A model generated the notes under the pieces. The model worked only from the letters and a program-made list of their open reading frames with translations. It searched no databases and was not told where the DNA came from. From contig NC_057768.1 in assembly GCF_010389155.1 (NCBI RefSeq), positions 45,425,633 to 45,489,632 of the forward strand: a DNA stretch of 64,000 bases, written 5' to 3'. Below, one piece after another: positions 12,511 through 25,013 of the stretch. The translations under genes were made by a program, and so were the position numbers. The first letter of the stretch is position 1. Every line of letters begins with the position of its first letter. Source of the DNA: Erigeron canadensis. Taxonomy: Eukaryota > Streptophyta > Magnoliopsida > Asterales > Asteraceae.

Positions 12511-12712
12511 TAAAGGCGGTACCAGAAAAAAATCTCACAGAGAGCAAAATTAAAAAACTAATATAAAGTAAATCTAAAAGGGGGCAAAATATTAAAAACA
12601 TATAGAAAAATTTAAAAAATCTACAAAAATTTTAAAAATACATGACAAAATTTAAATTTTGAGGAGGCATTGGACCCCCTTGCCCCCCCCCCCCCCCCTA
12701 GTACTGCCTCTG
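12511..12712. mobile_element. 202-bp hAT-type MITE
   Basis: The left end TAAAGGCGGTACCAG pairs imperfectly with the right end CTAGTACTGCCTCTG. They are flanked by a perfect 8-bp duplication TGAGTCAT (12503-12510 and 12713-12720). It contains a 16-base poly-C run near the right end. The ends match the classic plant GGCGGA/T-type hAT MITE style. Confidence 0.82.
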
Positions 12713-12720
12713 TGAGTCAT

Positions 12721-13364
12721 GACTGCCTTATCTACACAAATCCTAACAAGTAACAACTTAATCACTATTTAATCATGATTCATGACTGCTTGACCATCAT
12801 TTTAACTATGAATTACAGTTTTACACTCTTCCACTTTGAATATTGACATATCTAACCTTACTTATATCTTTTACCCTTTTTAAGTTTAAATAACTTCAAA
12901 ATATGTCTAGAAATGGGGAAGGAAGTAAATTTATTAAAAGGTATAATCACTTTTGTTGCAAGTGACTAGTTAGTTCAAGTCCTAATTTAAGTATATTAAT
13001 TTCAACTTTTTAGCATTTAAAGTTTAATTTTTAAAAAGTTTGTGTTTCAACCTTCAGAAAAAGTTGAAGTGGTAACCTGATACAAGTTAAAGGGTTAAAT
13101 CAAAGAAATAGAAACCTTAAAGATTAAAAAACATTTAAAATTTTAAAGAATTAAAACTTTATCAATCTAAAAGAAAAACAAAACCTAAGATACAAAAAAC
13201 ATGAAATTTGAAAGAGGGTTTGGGCCACTCAAGATGAAACACCAACCAATCAGTTGGATTCTTCTTTGATAGGAAAAGAGATAAAAAGAAAGAAAATCAT
13301 GTTTTCTCCTATAACCCCTCCCTCTCCACTCCCACAAATTTTTGCTGCCAAATAAAACCAAATC
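12721..13364 (+). promoter_or_regulatory. upstream region of DVR
   Basis: This is AT-rich non-coding DNA. CCAACCAATCAG at about 13242-13253 (a CCAAT box) and GATAGGAAAAGAGATAAAA at 13268-13286 (two GATA-type motifs, common in light-regulated plant genes) precede the ATG. The assignment is from motif and position only. Confidence 0.35.
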
Positions 13365-14615
13365 ATGTCAACAACTTGTGCTTCCTTTTTCTATAGCATC
13401 ACTCTGAATCCTTCATCTTCAAGATTCAACAATCTTGTTTCTTCAAATAAACTTCAACTAACCCCATCATCACCATTTTCTTCATTTTTATCCAAAACCC
13501 ATATTTCCAATACAAAAAGACTCAATCTTGTGACTGCTACTGCAACACCCACAAATCTTGAATCATCACCTCCAAAGTCATCATCTTTTAGAGACAAAAA
13601 TCCTAAAGATATCAATGTTTTAGTTGTGGGCTCAACTGGGTACATTGGTAATTATGTTGTTAAGGAATTGGTTAACAGGGGGTTTAATGTAATTGCTGTT
13701 TGTAGAGAAAGAAGTGGAATTAAAGGTAAAAACAGTAAAGAAGAGACCTTAAGTAAGCTCAATGGTGCTAATGTTTGTTTTTCAGATGTGACAAATATGG
13801 ATGTTTTTGAAAAAAGTTTGGAAAATTTAGGTGTGTCAATTGATGTTGTTGTGTCTTGTCTTGCTAGTAGGACTGGTGGTGTTAAAGATTCATGGAAAAT
13901 TGATTATGAAGCTACAAAAAATAGTCTTTTAGCTGGTAAACAATTTGGGGCTAAACATTTTGTTTTGTTATCTGCAATTTGTGTGCAAAAGCCTCTGCTT
14001 GAGTTCCAAAGAGCTAAGCTTAAGTTTGAGGCTGAGTTGATTAAAGAAGCCGAAAATAATGAGGATTTTAGTTACAGCATTGTTCGTCCGACCGCATTTT
14101 TTAAAAGTTTAGGAGGGCAAGTTGAGCTAGTGAAAGATGGAAAACCATATGTGATGTTTGGAGATGGAAAGTTGTGTGCTTGTAAGCCTATAAGTGAGCC
14201 GGATTTAGCTTCGTTTATCGCGGATTGTGTGTTGAAACCTGATAAGATTAATCAGATTTTGCCTATAGGTGGTCCAGGGAAGGCATTGACACCATTAGAA
14301 CAAGGGGAAATGTTGTTTAAACTTGCGGGAAAGAAACCGAATTTCATTAAAGTCCCTATTGAGATCATGGATTTTGCCATTGGGGTTCTTGATTTTCTTG
14401 TTAATATATTTCCTTCAATGGAAGATGCTGCGGAGTTTGGGAAAATCGGAAGGTATTATGCGGCCGAAAGTATGTTGATTTATGATCCCGAAACTAAACA
14501 ATATAGTGATGAGGACACCCCGAGTTACGGGAAGGATACATTGGAAGATTTCTTTAAACGGGTGCTTGAAGAAGGAATGGCAGGACAAGAACTAGGAGAA
14601 CAAACATTTATTTGA
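13365..14615 (+). CDS. DVR: divinyl chlorophyllide a 8-vinyl-reductase, chloroplastic
   Basis: It reduces the 8-vinyl group of divinyl (proto)chlorophyllide with NADPH, a late step of chlorophyll synthesis in the plastid. The reading frame is uninterrupted for 416 residues with no intron, as is usual for this gene in dicots. Residues 1 to about 60 are Ser/Thr-rich with few acidic residues, a typical chloroplast transit peptide. The mature part opens with the atypical-SDR nucleotide motif GSTGYIG at 89-95. Later blocks characteristic of the family include [21 protein letters not shown] and [16 protein letters not shown]. The length agrees with the Arabidopsis PCB2 protein. The start is the first ATG and gives the complete transit peptide. 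Confidence 0.96.
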   Translation: MSTTCASFFYSITLNPSSSRFNNLVSSNKLQLTPSSPFSSFLSKTHISNTKRLNLVTATATPTNLESSPPKSSSFRDKNPKDINVLVVGSTGYIGNYVVKELVNRGFNVIAVCRERSGIKGKNSKEETLSKLNGANVCFSDVTNMDVFEKSLENLGVSIDVVVSCLASRTGGVKDSWKIDYEATKNSLLAGKQFGAKHFVLLSAICVQKPLLEFQRAKLKFEAELIKEAENNEDFSYSIVRPTAFFKSLGGQVELVKDGKPYVMFGDGKLCACKPISEPDLASFIADCVLKPDKINQILPIGGPGKALTPLEQGEMLFKLAGKKPNFIKVPIEIMDFAIGVLDFLVNIFPSMEDAAEFGKIGRYYAAESMLIYDPETKQYSDEDTPSYGKDTLEDFFKRVLEEGMAGQELGEQTFI

Positions 14616-15874
14616 AAAGTTTTTTATTGTGTTCAAGGTAAAGTTTGTGAATTATATGCCATTTTTGCATATATGATGTCGATTTCTTATGACTGTGAAA
14701 TTTGAGCAGATTTTTGGCAACTATAAACGATTAAACCCAGATATGGGTTGATGACTTAATGTATACTCGTATTTATATTTTCTTTGGCCCATACATATCA
14801 AGATGTAGTCTCATTGTGGAGAAAGGATATGTGACGATGTGAGCACCACTATGTCATGGGAATGTTTGTATCGTATCAAATATAAATTTATTTAAGACGA
14901 TACTACATTAAGTTGCGGTTTCAACTATCACGATTACGTTTTTGGTATTGATGCAATTTTGTTATACGAGTATATGTTTGTTAGAAACAAAGTGTGGACG
15001 GCGTGGCAAAATCCAGATGGTGAAATTTTGTTTCTATCCTTGAAGTCACTAGATAAACAAAATCAAACATTTAAATGAGATTGCCTGATTTTTAATGCTA
15101 CTAATGGTTGTACACGTACAAATTGTAATTGCAAATGGAAAGAACTTAGAATGGTTATTATACACTCGGTGGAAATCATAAAGATTGAAAATATAATAAA
15201 AAAAAAAGGAATTGACATGAAAAGAAAAAATGATTTGTTATTGATATAAACAAAAAACAAACATAAAAAAAAGTATGAAAAAATAAACAAAAGTAATTGA
15301 ATTACTTTTATAAAAGTACATAAATGTAATTATTCTATCTTAATATAAATAATTAAAAATTATGGAGTAATATATAAAAACCCAAGATAAATTTTTTTTT
15401 TTTAAAAAAAAATTGATTTTCACCATTCTTATTCATTTTGCAAGGAATCATGAGAATCCAAATACTTTCCCAATCTACCTTTTTATTTTCACACTTTTTA
15501 TTCCATACTACCAAACACTAATCATTTTTGAACTTGTTGGTTACTATTTACATGGCTTTAAGTTAATAAAGTATATAATAATATAATATTAATGTATAAT
15601 ATAATTTTTACTCTTTAATAAACACAAACAGCTCTTTTTTTTTAACTTTCAACTTTTAAAATATCTAAGTTAATTTTCTATTTGATGTATTGAATTTAAA
15701 ATATTCATTTAATGTACTTATAATACTTTTAATGAAATTATTTATAACATATATATCTCAACTTTTAGAAATATATGCTACTGAATTAGCTTGTTGAATA
15801 TTGACTTAGTACTTAGGGATGTTCAAGTTACTTGTAAATGTTAATTGTAAATATTTTTTGGATATTAATATAAT
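14616..15874. other. DVR 3' flank and AT-rich intergenic DNA
   Basis: No gene was recognised. The stretch holds several homopolymer A/T tracts, such as the T and A runs at about 15391-15411, and nothing else of note. Confidence 0.35.
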
Positions 15875-16950
15875 GGGATAATTGCAGAAAATAGAAAGCA
15901 CCTTTAGAACAATTCACGATATTAGCAGTGACCTTTAAAAGTTTTTGATTTTAGCAATAACATTTCATTTATTGGCATAAATAGCAACATTTGACACGTG
16001 TCTCTGATGACGTGGAAAATTTTAATGACGTGACAACTTTTTACTAACGTGGATTTTATTATTTATTTATTATTCTTATTTTCGTTGCCTAATCGGTTCC
16101 CCCAAAATAAAAACCCCTAAATCTTAACATTGACATAGGTTTATAGAATTCATAAAATCGAAAATCGATTACTTAAATCATAAGGTAGATGGATGATGTC
16201 TTGTTACAAATTATTACATGGTCAGAATTTTTGGGGGAAAGGTGAACGGAATTTACAGGAGCATCACCTCCTTGCAAATCATAATCAAAAGAAACGCAAA
16301 ATTACATGGGGAAGAAAACAAATTAAGGACCCATTGTGATTTATATGGTAGTAACTAGTAAACTAGCAATACCCTCAATGGAGGTGGTGGCTTGAATGTT
16401 TGTAGACAATCAGTAGTCTTGAAATCCCAAACTTGTATAAAACAAATCACATTAATCAAAAAAATTAGTCATGACATATTCAACACATTTACAAATGAAC
16501 GGCACTGTGAATTATACTATATCTCTATGAAGCCGAATGAAACGGGTCAAATATTGTATTTTAATGTACAAAATCTCTTAATCATTATTATATTTAAATA
16601 GAAAAAAAATAACCATTAGAACCCTCAATTGCTTCCCTATCGCCCATAATCAATTTTGGGTTTTATGAACTCTGTAAACCCTAAATGTGTGTCATTGTTA
16701 CGATGTGAGAGTTTTTATTTTGGGGGAAACTAACCTGACAACGAAAATAAGAATAATAGATAAATAAGAAAATACACATCAGTAAAAGTTTGCCACGTCA
16801 TCAAAATTTTCCACGTCATCAAAAACACGTGTTAAATGTTGCTATTTATGCCAATAAATGAAAAGTCATTGCTAATAACTAAAACTTTTAAAGATCACTA
16901 CTAATATCGTGAATTAGTCTAAAGGTGTTTTCTATTTTTTGCAGTTATCC
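15875..16950. mobile_element. Mutator-type foldback element with long (about 250 bp) inverted repeats
   Basis: The left terminus GGATAATTGCAGAAAATAG and about the next 250 bp are the inverse, at roughly 85% identity, of the right 250 bp ending GCAGTTATCC. Flanks carry a near-perfect duplication (TAATATAAT at 15866-15874, TAATATAAG at 16951-16959), the 8-9 bp expected of Mutator-like elements. The interior has no recognisable transposase. Confidence 0.8.
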
Positions 16951-17585
16951 TAATATAAGGGACATCTTTTGATAAAAAAAGGAAAAGAAAAAATTCTTAG
17001 AAAACTTACAGTACCCCTGTTAAATCAATTATCTTTGTATTAATCGCATCGCTACTCCATGCTCCCAATCACTTGTCACCACTACCAGCACCACCGTTTT
17101 TTTAAACCACCGTTCTTTGACGCCGAATATAATATATACCCTAATATTATACGGAAAAATTGAAAAGATAAAACTTAAAAAGTGAAGCGGAGGGAGGGGA
17201 GCCGGTGGTGCTCAGCTACACCCAATAGGCCTTGCCAATTAGCCTTTCTTTTTCTTTAATCAACAAAATAACATTAAGGGATCTTCAACCAAAAACAGAA
17301 AAAAAAAAAAAAAGAAAAAAAAAGCGAGATTCAAGGAACAAGAACGATAGAGCAAAGCTTCAGAAGTAGTAAGCACAATCATAAGGTCCTTTTTCCCCAC
17401 TTTAATCGCTTTAGTTTCATTATTACTAATACTATTTAAACTTTTAACAACGAATTTATTATGTAATGTAATATTAATTAGTAGATTAACCTCATTACCT
17501 GATTAGGGTTGTAATGAAGAAAAAAGAAAGTTAATAGTAACGAATGGGTAGTGACTAGTGAAGGGATATACATATACATATATAA
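16951..17585 (+). other. likely promoter and 5' UTR of the seryl-tRNA synthetase locus
   Basis: No coding sense was found. A purine-rich leader at about 17290-17372 ends with a plausible donor (GTAAGC at 17371), and a plausible acceptor (TTTGTCAG) lies at 19934-19941, 16 bp before the synthetase ATG. This is inferred to be a 5' UTR intron into which the Helitron later inserted. The evidence is weak. Confidence 0.3.
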
Positions 17586-19388
17586 CTAGTCCTTAGACCC
17601 CGTGCGATGCACGGACAACCCTAAATAATTTTTCTTAAACTTTATTTTAAGATTGTATCAATGAATAAATATAACCGAGTTAGACATAATAAAAATATTC
17701 TTATGAGTTGATTAATTTAAAGAAGAAGAATGCTAGATATACCTTGGGATTTATTAATGATACACGAGGGCTTAAAACGCGTACATTGCACGCCGGAGAG
17801 AAATTATAAAATGGATTGCCCATAGTAGGCGCATATAAGAAGGATTATGTTGGTTACCTGGATGTGATTGGTATTATGAATTTTCCCCCACTTTGATATA
17901 TAGACTCACGTGGATGCACTATAACCTTAAATAATTTCTTTTACACCAGTTCAAGTGTGCATGTAGCGAAGTAAATGTACTCCTATTACAACTAATGACC
18001 ATTTAAAAAAAATTAATGACTTAAAATGCATAGAAAAGTCTTATTTAGCACTAAAATAAACCAAATATACCTCATAATTTTCATCACAAATTTGATAGGT
18101 TGTTCTTTGTATAAGATTTGAAATTTGTTAATCATTCATTTTAACTCCAATAGCACCAGTAGCATCTACAATCCTAACTTGCACATTAAACCTACCCAAA
18201 AAAAAAAAAACAGAGATACAATTTTACCACACAACTTAATGATTATAGAGTTTTAATATGAAATATAAATATATACCTAGGATTGATAAGAACTCCTTCC
18301 TTGTTACATGAACAACAAATCCACATTTTGTTGTCCCTTAAAGCATCAATAATGTCGACTGCATCCATGTAGAGATCGGTCAACTTAACTTCTTGAGAAC
18401 AGTTCACACATTCCATTGAATACCATAACTGGTCGGTTGGAATAAACCGATTGTTGCAACAACAACCACTTTATCAAACTGTCAAAATGAAAATGTTTAT
18501 ACATTAGAATGTTAAAAAGCTAGTTATAAGTTCGAAAGAAAGTTATGTTAAAAAGTAATCTAATCAAAAAAGAAAAAATCACAAACAATGAATACTTACA
18601 TGTTCGTCCATCAGGATCATCTCAATACTACCTATGTTATTAACATCTCCATATAGAGGTTGCTTCCATAGCCGCAAATTCTAACCGTTATCGTACATGG
18701 CTTATTATTTGGACGCAAATTTCTAATTAAAACATGGTTTAGTGAAGCCATGCTAAAATTGATCTGTTATGTGTTTAAGTTTTGAAATACCTTAAAACTG
18801 AATGGAAGTGGCCTTATATAGACATAGACATGCAAGGAAGTAACCGCCACAAGCAATACACGAACGGTTACATATTCAAATTTTCGAAAACTTGAACTTC
18901 TTGAAAGCATAACTAATTTGTTTTCGAAAATTTGAACTCCTTATAAAAGTAACTAATCCGTAGACTTTCCAAGGAGCAATATTGTAATGATTTTTGGGCT
19001 TTCTTGCATTTTTAAGCATGCCACATAAGCAATAACTAACAAATTTTGAAGGGAGATTTATATAATGTAGGGATATTTGCAGATTTGTAAAGTGATATTT
19101 TAAAACGAATATGTTGCTGCAAGTGGCTTGTGATGGTTTGTTTGTACTCCGTAATTTTTTTTTTTTTATTTTTTTTTTGCGGTGATCTCAATTTTTAAAA
19201 GAAAAAAAGTGTGCACATTAATACGTTGTTTGATTTTTTCTAGTACGTTCAAATAATGTAAGCCCCCTCAACTTGAAATCGTAGAGATTGAATTCTAGGC
19301 CAAATAACAGCAAAATAAATGCCTAACCAATTGCATGATTTGTCTATCTATGAAGATGGGCTTTTATGGGCTTTTAATATATATAATC
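17586..19388 (-). mobile_element. Helitron, reverse orientation
   Basis: Read on the minus strand the element ends ...GTCTAAGGACTAG followed by T. The hairpin CCGTGC-atc-GCACGG lies about 10 nt inside, which is the canonical 3' end of plant Helitrons (plus-strand hairpin 17600-17614). The 5' end is placed near 19388, where the minus strand reads TGATTATATATATTAAAAGC, similar to Helitron starts but with a degraded TC. It contains an RPA-like pseudogene on the same strand. The 3' border is solid; the 5' border is approximate. Confidence 0.72.
18100..18751 (-). pseudogene. RPA70-like (replication protein A large subunit) fragment of the Helitron
   Basis: Minus-strand reading from ATG 18751 gives an OB-fold-like start (MASLNHV, then TITVRIC). 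A spliced later segment at about 18480-18290 contains the zinc-ribbon part (LWYSMECVNC, then WICCSCNKEGVLINPRY), followed by FNVQVRIVDATGAIGVKMND. There are in-frame stops after the first segment, a one-base frameshift just before the PTDQLWYSMEC block, and a TAA after KMND. RPA-like genes are commonly carried by plant Helitrons, which fits the surrounding element. It cannot make a full protein. Confidence 0.75.
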
Positions 19389-19957
19389 AAGCTTGGATAA
19401 TTAAATGAGGGGAGCCCAAGTCGGCTACTGGGCTAGAAGCAAACGTGGACCCCAAGAAACAAAAAAGGATATATCTATATCTATATATATTAGTCGAGGA
19501 AAACGCACCAACAATATTAGTCGAAATTCTTGCATATTGTGGTTTCCTCTATCTTGATCAAACACCAACTAAGGTTCAATATATTTTTTCAGTTTTTTTC
19601 TTTTAGTATAATCATGAGTGAACTCTTTTGTACGAGTAGTATTTATTTTTGTTTTTATCTTTGTTAACTTTGTTATGAGTAAGCTACTTTATTTTACGCT
19701 TGCTTGAATAATGTGAGAATATCATAAGATCTAACATCATTGTTATGTGCTTTTTATGTTTAATAGAATATCCATATTGTATTTGTTTATATTGTTTATA
19801 TCTTGTGTCATTCATAGGTTGATTTTAGATGTTTCCAGATACAATGTATGTTATTTTGATCATGCATGCTAGTGAATAACACATGGTGGTGTTGCAACAT
19901 ATGTTTGTTTTCTAACTTGTACACAGTTGTCATCTTTGTCAGAAAAAAAGATAAAGC

Positions 19958-22900
19958 ATGTTGGACATAAATCTTTTTAGGGAGGAGAAGGGTAACAATC
20001 CAGAAATCATACGCGAATCTTAGCGTAAACGGTTTAAAAATGTAGAGATTGTCGATGAAGTTATCCAACTCGACAAAGATTGGCGTCAACGTAAGATATT
20101 ATATTTTTTTTAATTTTGAACTCTGTTGTTTTGGTTTTGTGTAAGTTAGAAATCAATAATGACAAGTTAATAATAATTTCTTTTCATGTCTGAATTTCCA
20201 GGTCAATTTGGATTGGAACAGTTGCGAAAAGACTCTAACAAGCTCAACAAAGAAGTGGCTAAACTTAAAATTGTAAGACTTGTATATTTACTTATGATAG
20301 ATGGTCGATTTCTGTAATAAGCATTAAAGCATGATGAAAAAGCTCCCTGAATGTATACAAAAACTAAGTATGCTATTATTAACTGTAACAGCTATTAGAT
20401 TTGGATTTCATATTATATAGTGAAAAGTTAGGTTAGGAACCCCAAAAATTGCAAGAACCCTTAGGAACTTTTAAAATCAATCTGTTATTGATAATTTGTA
20501 CCATGTTTGAATTGAAATTATATGAGACCAAATAAATATCTTCTGCCCATTGTTACCACACTCTTTGCAAACTACTACATGGGCAAAATGTGTATGTAAT
20601 GGAGTTGTTACTAAATTGCCAAAGTGATTCTTCTGTAGTCTGGAGCGGATGCCAATTCCATGATTAGAAATGCTGAGGAAAACAAGGATTTAATTGCAAA
20701 GAAAAACACAGAGGTTCAAGACACGCAGAAGGAATTATATGAGAAGTTAGAGAAGGTTGGGAATATTGTTCACGATTCAGTTCCTGTTAGCAAGGATGAG
20801 GTGGGCCTGATTAATTATTTTCGATCTCTTTTCTTATAATTTGTGTAAGTACTTGTAAGCTCATAAATATCCGCTATTCATCAGGCAAATAAGGTTATTG
20901 TCCGGATGTCGGGAAAGAAAAAAGAGGAGCCAAATCTATTAAATCACGTCGACCTCGTGAAAAAACTTGGAATTGTGGATCAGAAAACAGGTATTTTTGT
21001 ATTTACTTGAGTTGGTTTTGTTGTACCACATGAACGGATGTGTTTATAGAAGAAAACGTGCACTGGGCATATCGCTGAAATTTAGACTATGAAATTTTGG
21101 CAGCTAATGCATCTCTCTCGTTGATATTCAGGTGCTAAAGTTGCTGGTAATAGAGGATATTATTTGGTAGGAGATGGTGTCCGTCTTAACCAAGCTCTTA
21201 TAAATTTTGGTCTTGATTTTTTGAGGAAAAAGAAATACACTGCGGTGCAGACTCCGTTTTTTATGGAGAAGGATATCATGGGAAAGTGCGCTCAATTATC
21301 ACAGTTTGATGAAGAACTTTACAAGGTAAATGCTTGAAATTTCCAGGGAAGTATTAGAGCTATAGCACCTTTGTATACCAAGCAAAAATACACCATTTAT
21401 CTTTGTTGATTTTTTGATGGGACTGTGCAAGTTCTTCTCACATATAGTAAACACCACCATTTGAGACAACATGAAGTATGTTGAATTGTCAAGTGACCTA
21501 AATGATGATGACATAATGGTGGAAGAGCACAAATGTACTCCAAAACCAAACAGATCTTTTTTTTGTTTTTTGTAACCTAGGTAGCTGACCCGCTTTGAGA
21601 CCCCTGTTTCCATATGACAGTTTTGATAGGTCTATATATTAAACAATTTCTCTACTTTATACGTATCTGCAACTGAGTTCATCATTGATATGTGAATGTT
21701 CTTTTTAATAGGTAATAGGAGAAAGAAAAGACAAGGATAAAGGTAAAGGTAAAGGAGATGGCAAGGTAACAGGTGAAGGAGACGGGAAGGTAACAGGTGA
21801 AGGAGACGATAAGGTAAAAGGTGCAGGAGATGACAAGGTAACAGGTGAAGGAGATGGCAAGGTAACAGGTGAAGGAGACGACAAGGTAAAAGGTGGAGGA
21901 GGCGACAAGTATTTGATTGCTACTGCCGAACAACCACTTTGTGCTTTTCACATAGATTATTGGATTCAGCCATCACGGTTACCAATAAGGTCTCAAAGAT
22001 CCCCTTTAGAAAAAATGTTACTATCTTTATTGAAAGTAATATTAAAGGCCAATTATTTTATGAAAAGGGTCTTTCATGCTATGTTTCATTTATAACATGT
22101 TTCAAACGGCTAATATAAAAATAGTATAAGCTTATATGAATATGGGTCAAATGGCCCAAAAGGTTCGTTCCCAAAGTATATTTTGCGTTGAACTTCTTAA
22201 ATAAATGAATAACATAGCATCTGCTATACAGCTTGGATTTATCTTAAGCGATTTGATCTGTTTAGTCATATTTCACACTCCAATATTTGTGAGACTTATA
22301 TTGTTGATGGTCATCCCATCTTGTAGCTGACCGGTATCTGAAGTACCTATTGTAAATAAACTGTTTGACCTATTGTCCAGTTTGCCTAGTTCCCATCTGA
22401 TTTTATATATATTTGGTTGTTTAATGCTGGAAATTTATCAGGTATGCTGGATATTCAACTTGATTTCGTAAAGAGGCTGGTTCGCATGGCGTCACTGGTG
22501 GAATTTTCCGTGTTCATCAGTTTGAGAAAATCAAACAGTTCTGCATCACCAGCCCAGAAGATTCTTGGAAAATGCATGAGGAGATGATAAAAAATGCTGA
22601 GGAGTTCTATGAAGAGGTAACATATTTTTATTACTGTCCGATGCTTATAAAATACATGTGTGCTTCATTAGTAGTGACATTATTTTTTGTGTGAAGTCAA
22701 TTCCATTTTAATGCAAGCTATTGCTATTACTTTTTTGTACATTGCATACATAGATGCCAATTAAAACATAAGTTTTGAGCATGGAAAACATGAAGCCTAA
22801 TGAAAGTATGAACAAGTAGGAAACATCAGTCTAGATGTTCTATCGAATATAAAGATAGACTTATGAATTGAATAACTTCTAAGCACACGATGCCATAACA

Positions 22901-24118
22901 TGAAACCTAAAAAGAAAAGAAACGTCAACAACTAGTGCAATTCTACGAATTCTAGGTCTAGAAAATCAGGTTTGGGCACACATAAAGCAATTGACATATA
23001 TCAGACGTGAGATAGACTCTTTGGCTACCATCTGGGTCAGTCTCATACTCTCATATAGTTTGAGATAGAGAAGGGCATATTAGTATAGATGCAAAAGAGA
23101 TATTTACACGTGTACACAAATATACATACAGTGATAATCTTTTACATGGTTTTATGCTATACGAAAATACATGATTTAGCATTTACAACTGATTCGCATG
23201 TCAAAGAATACATGCCAAAGAATATCATTTGCATGAAACTGTTATATAAACCGCACCATTTTCGTAAGTTTGGCAAACACTTAATTGGAATTTTGTTCTA
23301 CAGCTGGAGTTGCCCTATCAAGTAGTGAATATTGTCTCTGGTGAGCTCAACGATGCTGCAGCTAAGAAGTATGACTTGGAGGCATGGTTTCCTGCATCTA
23401 AAACTTACAGAGAACTTGTGTCGTGTTCAAATTGCACTGATTACCAGTCAAGAAAATTGGAGATCAGATGTGGACAAAAGAAGGTTAGTTTGCTTCCATA
23501 ATGGTTTTTTGCAAGATACATGTACCTATTAAATTATGTCAAGTATACAAGCAGATTATATGTTAAGTATATAAATAACCCTATTCTTCAAAGACTCTAA
23601 AATATAAATATATAGTTGAATTGCTTTCCTACATGTATATATTTGTTTCAACCCTGACAATAAGAGATTCGCATTGACCAGAACCAATTAGCCTCTGTGC
23701 TTGTTTTGTCAGTTTTAGCTCCGATTGTTCTTACGTGTTCTAATTAATATCTATAGTGTTTGCTTGTTTAATGAAATGGACTTTATTCATGTTGATGTTG
23801 CAGGGGAATGATCAGACCAAGCAATATTGTCATCTCTTAAACTCAACTCTCACAGCAACACAGAGAACCTTATGCTGCATTCTTGAGAACTACCAAACGA
23901 AGGAGGGTGTTGAAATACCAAAAGTTTTGCAAAAGTATATGGATGGCGACACTTTTATAAGTTTCCCAGGGTCAAATCAAAAGCGCCTTTTGAAAGTCGA
24001 TTCGTGGTTTGCTGCCCATGGGTTTTATTTTAAGATGGCTGGTGCTTTTTTCCTAGGATTATTTATTTCGAATTTTTTTTATTTGAATGAGATTAACATT
24101 TCATTAAAAAATGGCTAG
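19958..24118 (+). pseudogene. cytosolic seryl-tRNA synthetase, disrupted copy
   Basis: The exons can be followed over most of a SerRS: 19958-20090, 20202-20272, 20639-20800, 20885-20990, 21132-21325, 21712-21989, 22442-22616, 23304-23483 and 23804-24118. Visible are the N-terminal start MLDINLFREEKGNNPEIIRES, the coiled-coil tRNA arm, [34 protein letters not shown] with FRVHQFEK (motif 2 area), and [16 protein letters not shown] plus [14 protein letters not shown]. Lesions: TAG replaces the expected Gln codon 22 (20021-20023). TGA (22461-22463) replaces the Cys codon before FRKE. The GRDTLGIFR block reads GVTGGIFR. Exon 6 starts with an eight-unit minisatellite. The C-terminus after about VLQKYMDG diverges into a hydrophobic tail. 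Splice sites are otherwise intact, so decay is recent. A functional copy is presumably elsewhere. Confidence 0.85.
21712..21909 (+). repeat. coding minisatellite in the synthetase exon (24-bp unit)
   Basis: Eight tandem units, mostly 24 bp, encode VTGEGDDK-like octapeptides (VTGEGDGK, VKGAGDDK, VKGGGGDK and so on). Normal plant SerRS has a single such unit (VTGEGDDK) immediately before KYLIATAEQPL, so this is an in-frame expansion of a native segment. The first two units are the most diverged. The array begins exactly at the exon's 5' edge. Confidence 0.88.
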
Positions 24119-24275
24119 TATTGGTTCTTGTTTCCCAGGATTTTAATGTCATTACTTATATACAGTAATAGTCTTTCATACTTGTTTTGAATAAATAGTC
24201 TTTCATACTTGATTACTTGTCTTTACAATATGTGTGTATTCATTATGTTGAAAGTTTTGTGGTTGACTCATTCTT

Positions 24276-25013
24276 TTTTTCGTGTTCTAGTAGTTGTGAC
24301 TTGTAATTAGGCTATTATTTACGTTTTTTGTTGCACATAATAAATATTAGACAATCACATGATTGTCAAAAAGTTGTAAAAACATACCTTGTTAAACACT
24401 TTCTCAATCATGTTCCTTGAGTAAATTATATGCATTTTTTGCATTACAAATATTGAATACATAATAAAGTAAAATGTCCTGGGCCTATGAAATGACTAGC
24501 ATTGTTCTTGCCTAAGTCGGGATTCTTTTGTTCTGTTATGTGTTTATTTTGATTAGGTAGTAGGGTATATTCATAGGTGAAATGTTAAGAGGAGAAACGA
24601 AAGTGATAATGATAAAAAAAAAAAAAAAAAAAAAAAAAAGTGATGTTGACTGAAAAAGTAAAAAAAAAAAAATATAAAATGTTAAGAATGTTCTAATGCC
24701 AATGAATTATTTTTCGCGTGATGAATAGCCGGATGAGTGTCAAATTTTGGACCTTTGAGTCTTGTGTCAGACTCGTATATCCTAATTTAAAATGCGGACG
24801 TATTACGTATATACTTTGTCTTTTATATAGGACTGACGTAAGATCATAAATGGTATATCTACGTACAATAAAATTTGTCGCACATCAATTTTAATGGTAA
24901 AATGCTGAGTCATTTTATAAGTATATCTGCTTTTTGTTCACAACAAACTTGTAACGAGGACAAACGTGGATAATAGCCTAGTTACAAGTCACAACTACTA
25001 GAACACGAAAAAC
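24276..25013. mobile_element. foldback element with about 70-bp terminal inverted repeats
   Basis: The left arm (24276-24340, starting TTTTTCGTGTTCTAGTAG) is the inverse of 24937-25013 with few mismatches. The interior is AT-rich, with an A25 tract at about 24615-24639 and a second A tract near 24661, and no coding sense. No convincing target duplication is seen at either edge, so the class is unknown. Confidence 0.65.

Noticed and set aside
16392..16601. 69-codon frame inside the foldback element
   Set aside because: No family resemblance, and it sits in the interior of a non-coding transposon.
21682..21951. Minus-strand frames rich in Pro/Ser or Thr/Cys repeats
   Set aside because: They are antisense shadows of the synthetase minisatellite.
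22461..22463. In-frame TGA as possible selenocysteine recoding
   Set aside because: Land plants lack the selenocysteine system, and a second stop (TAG at 20021) is also present.
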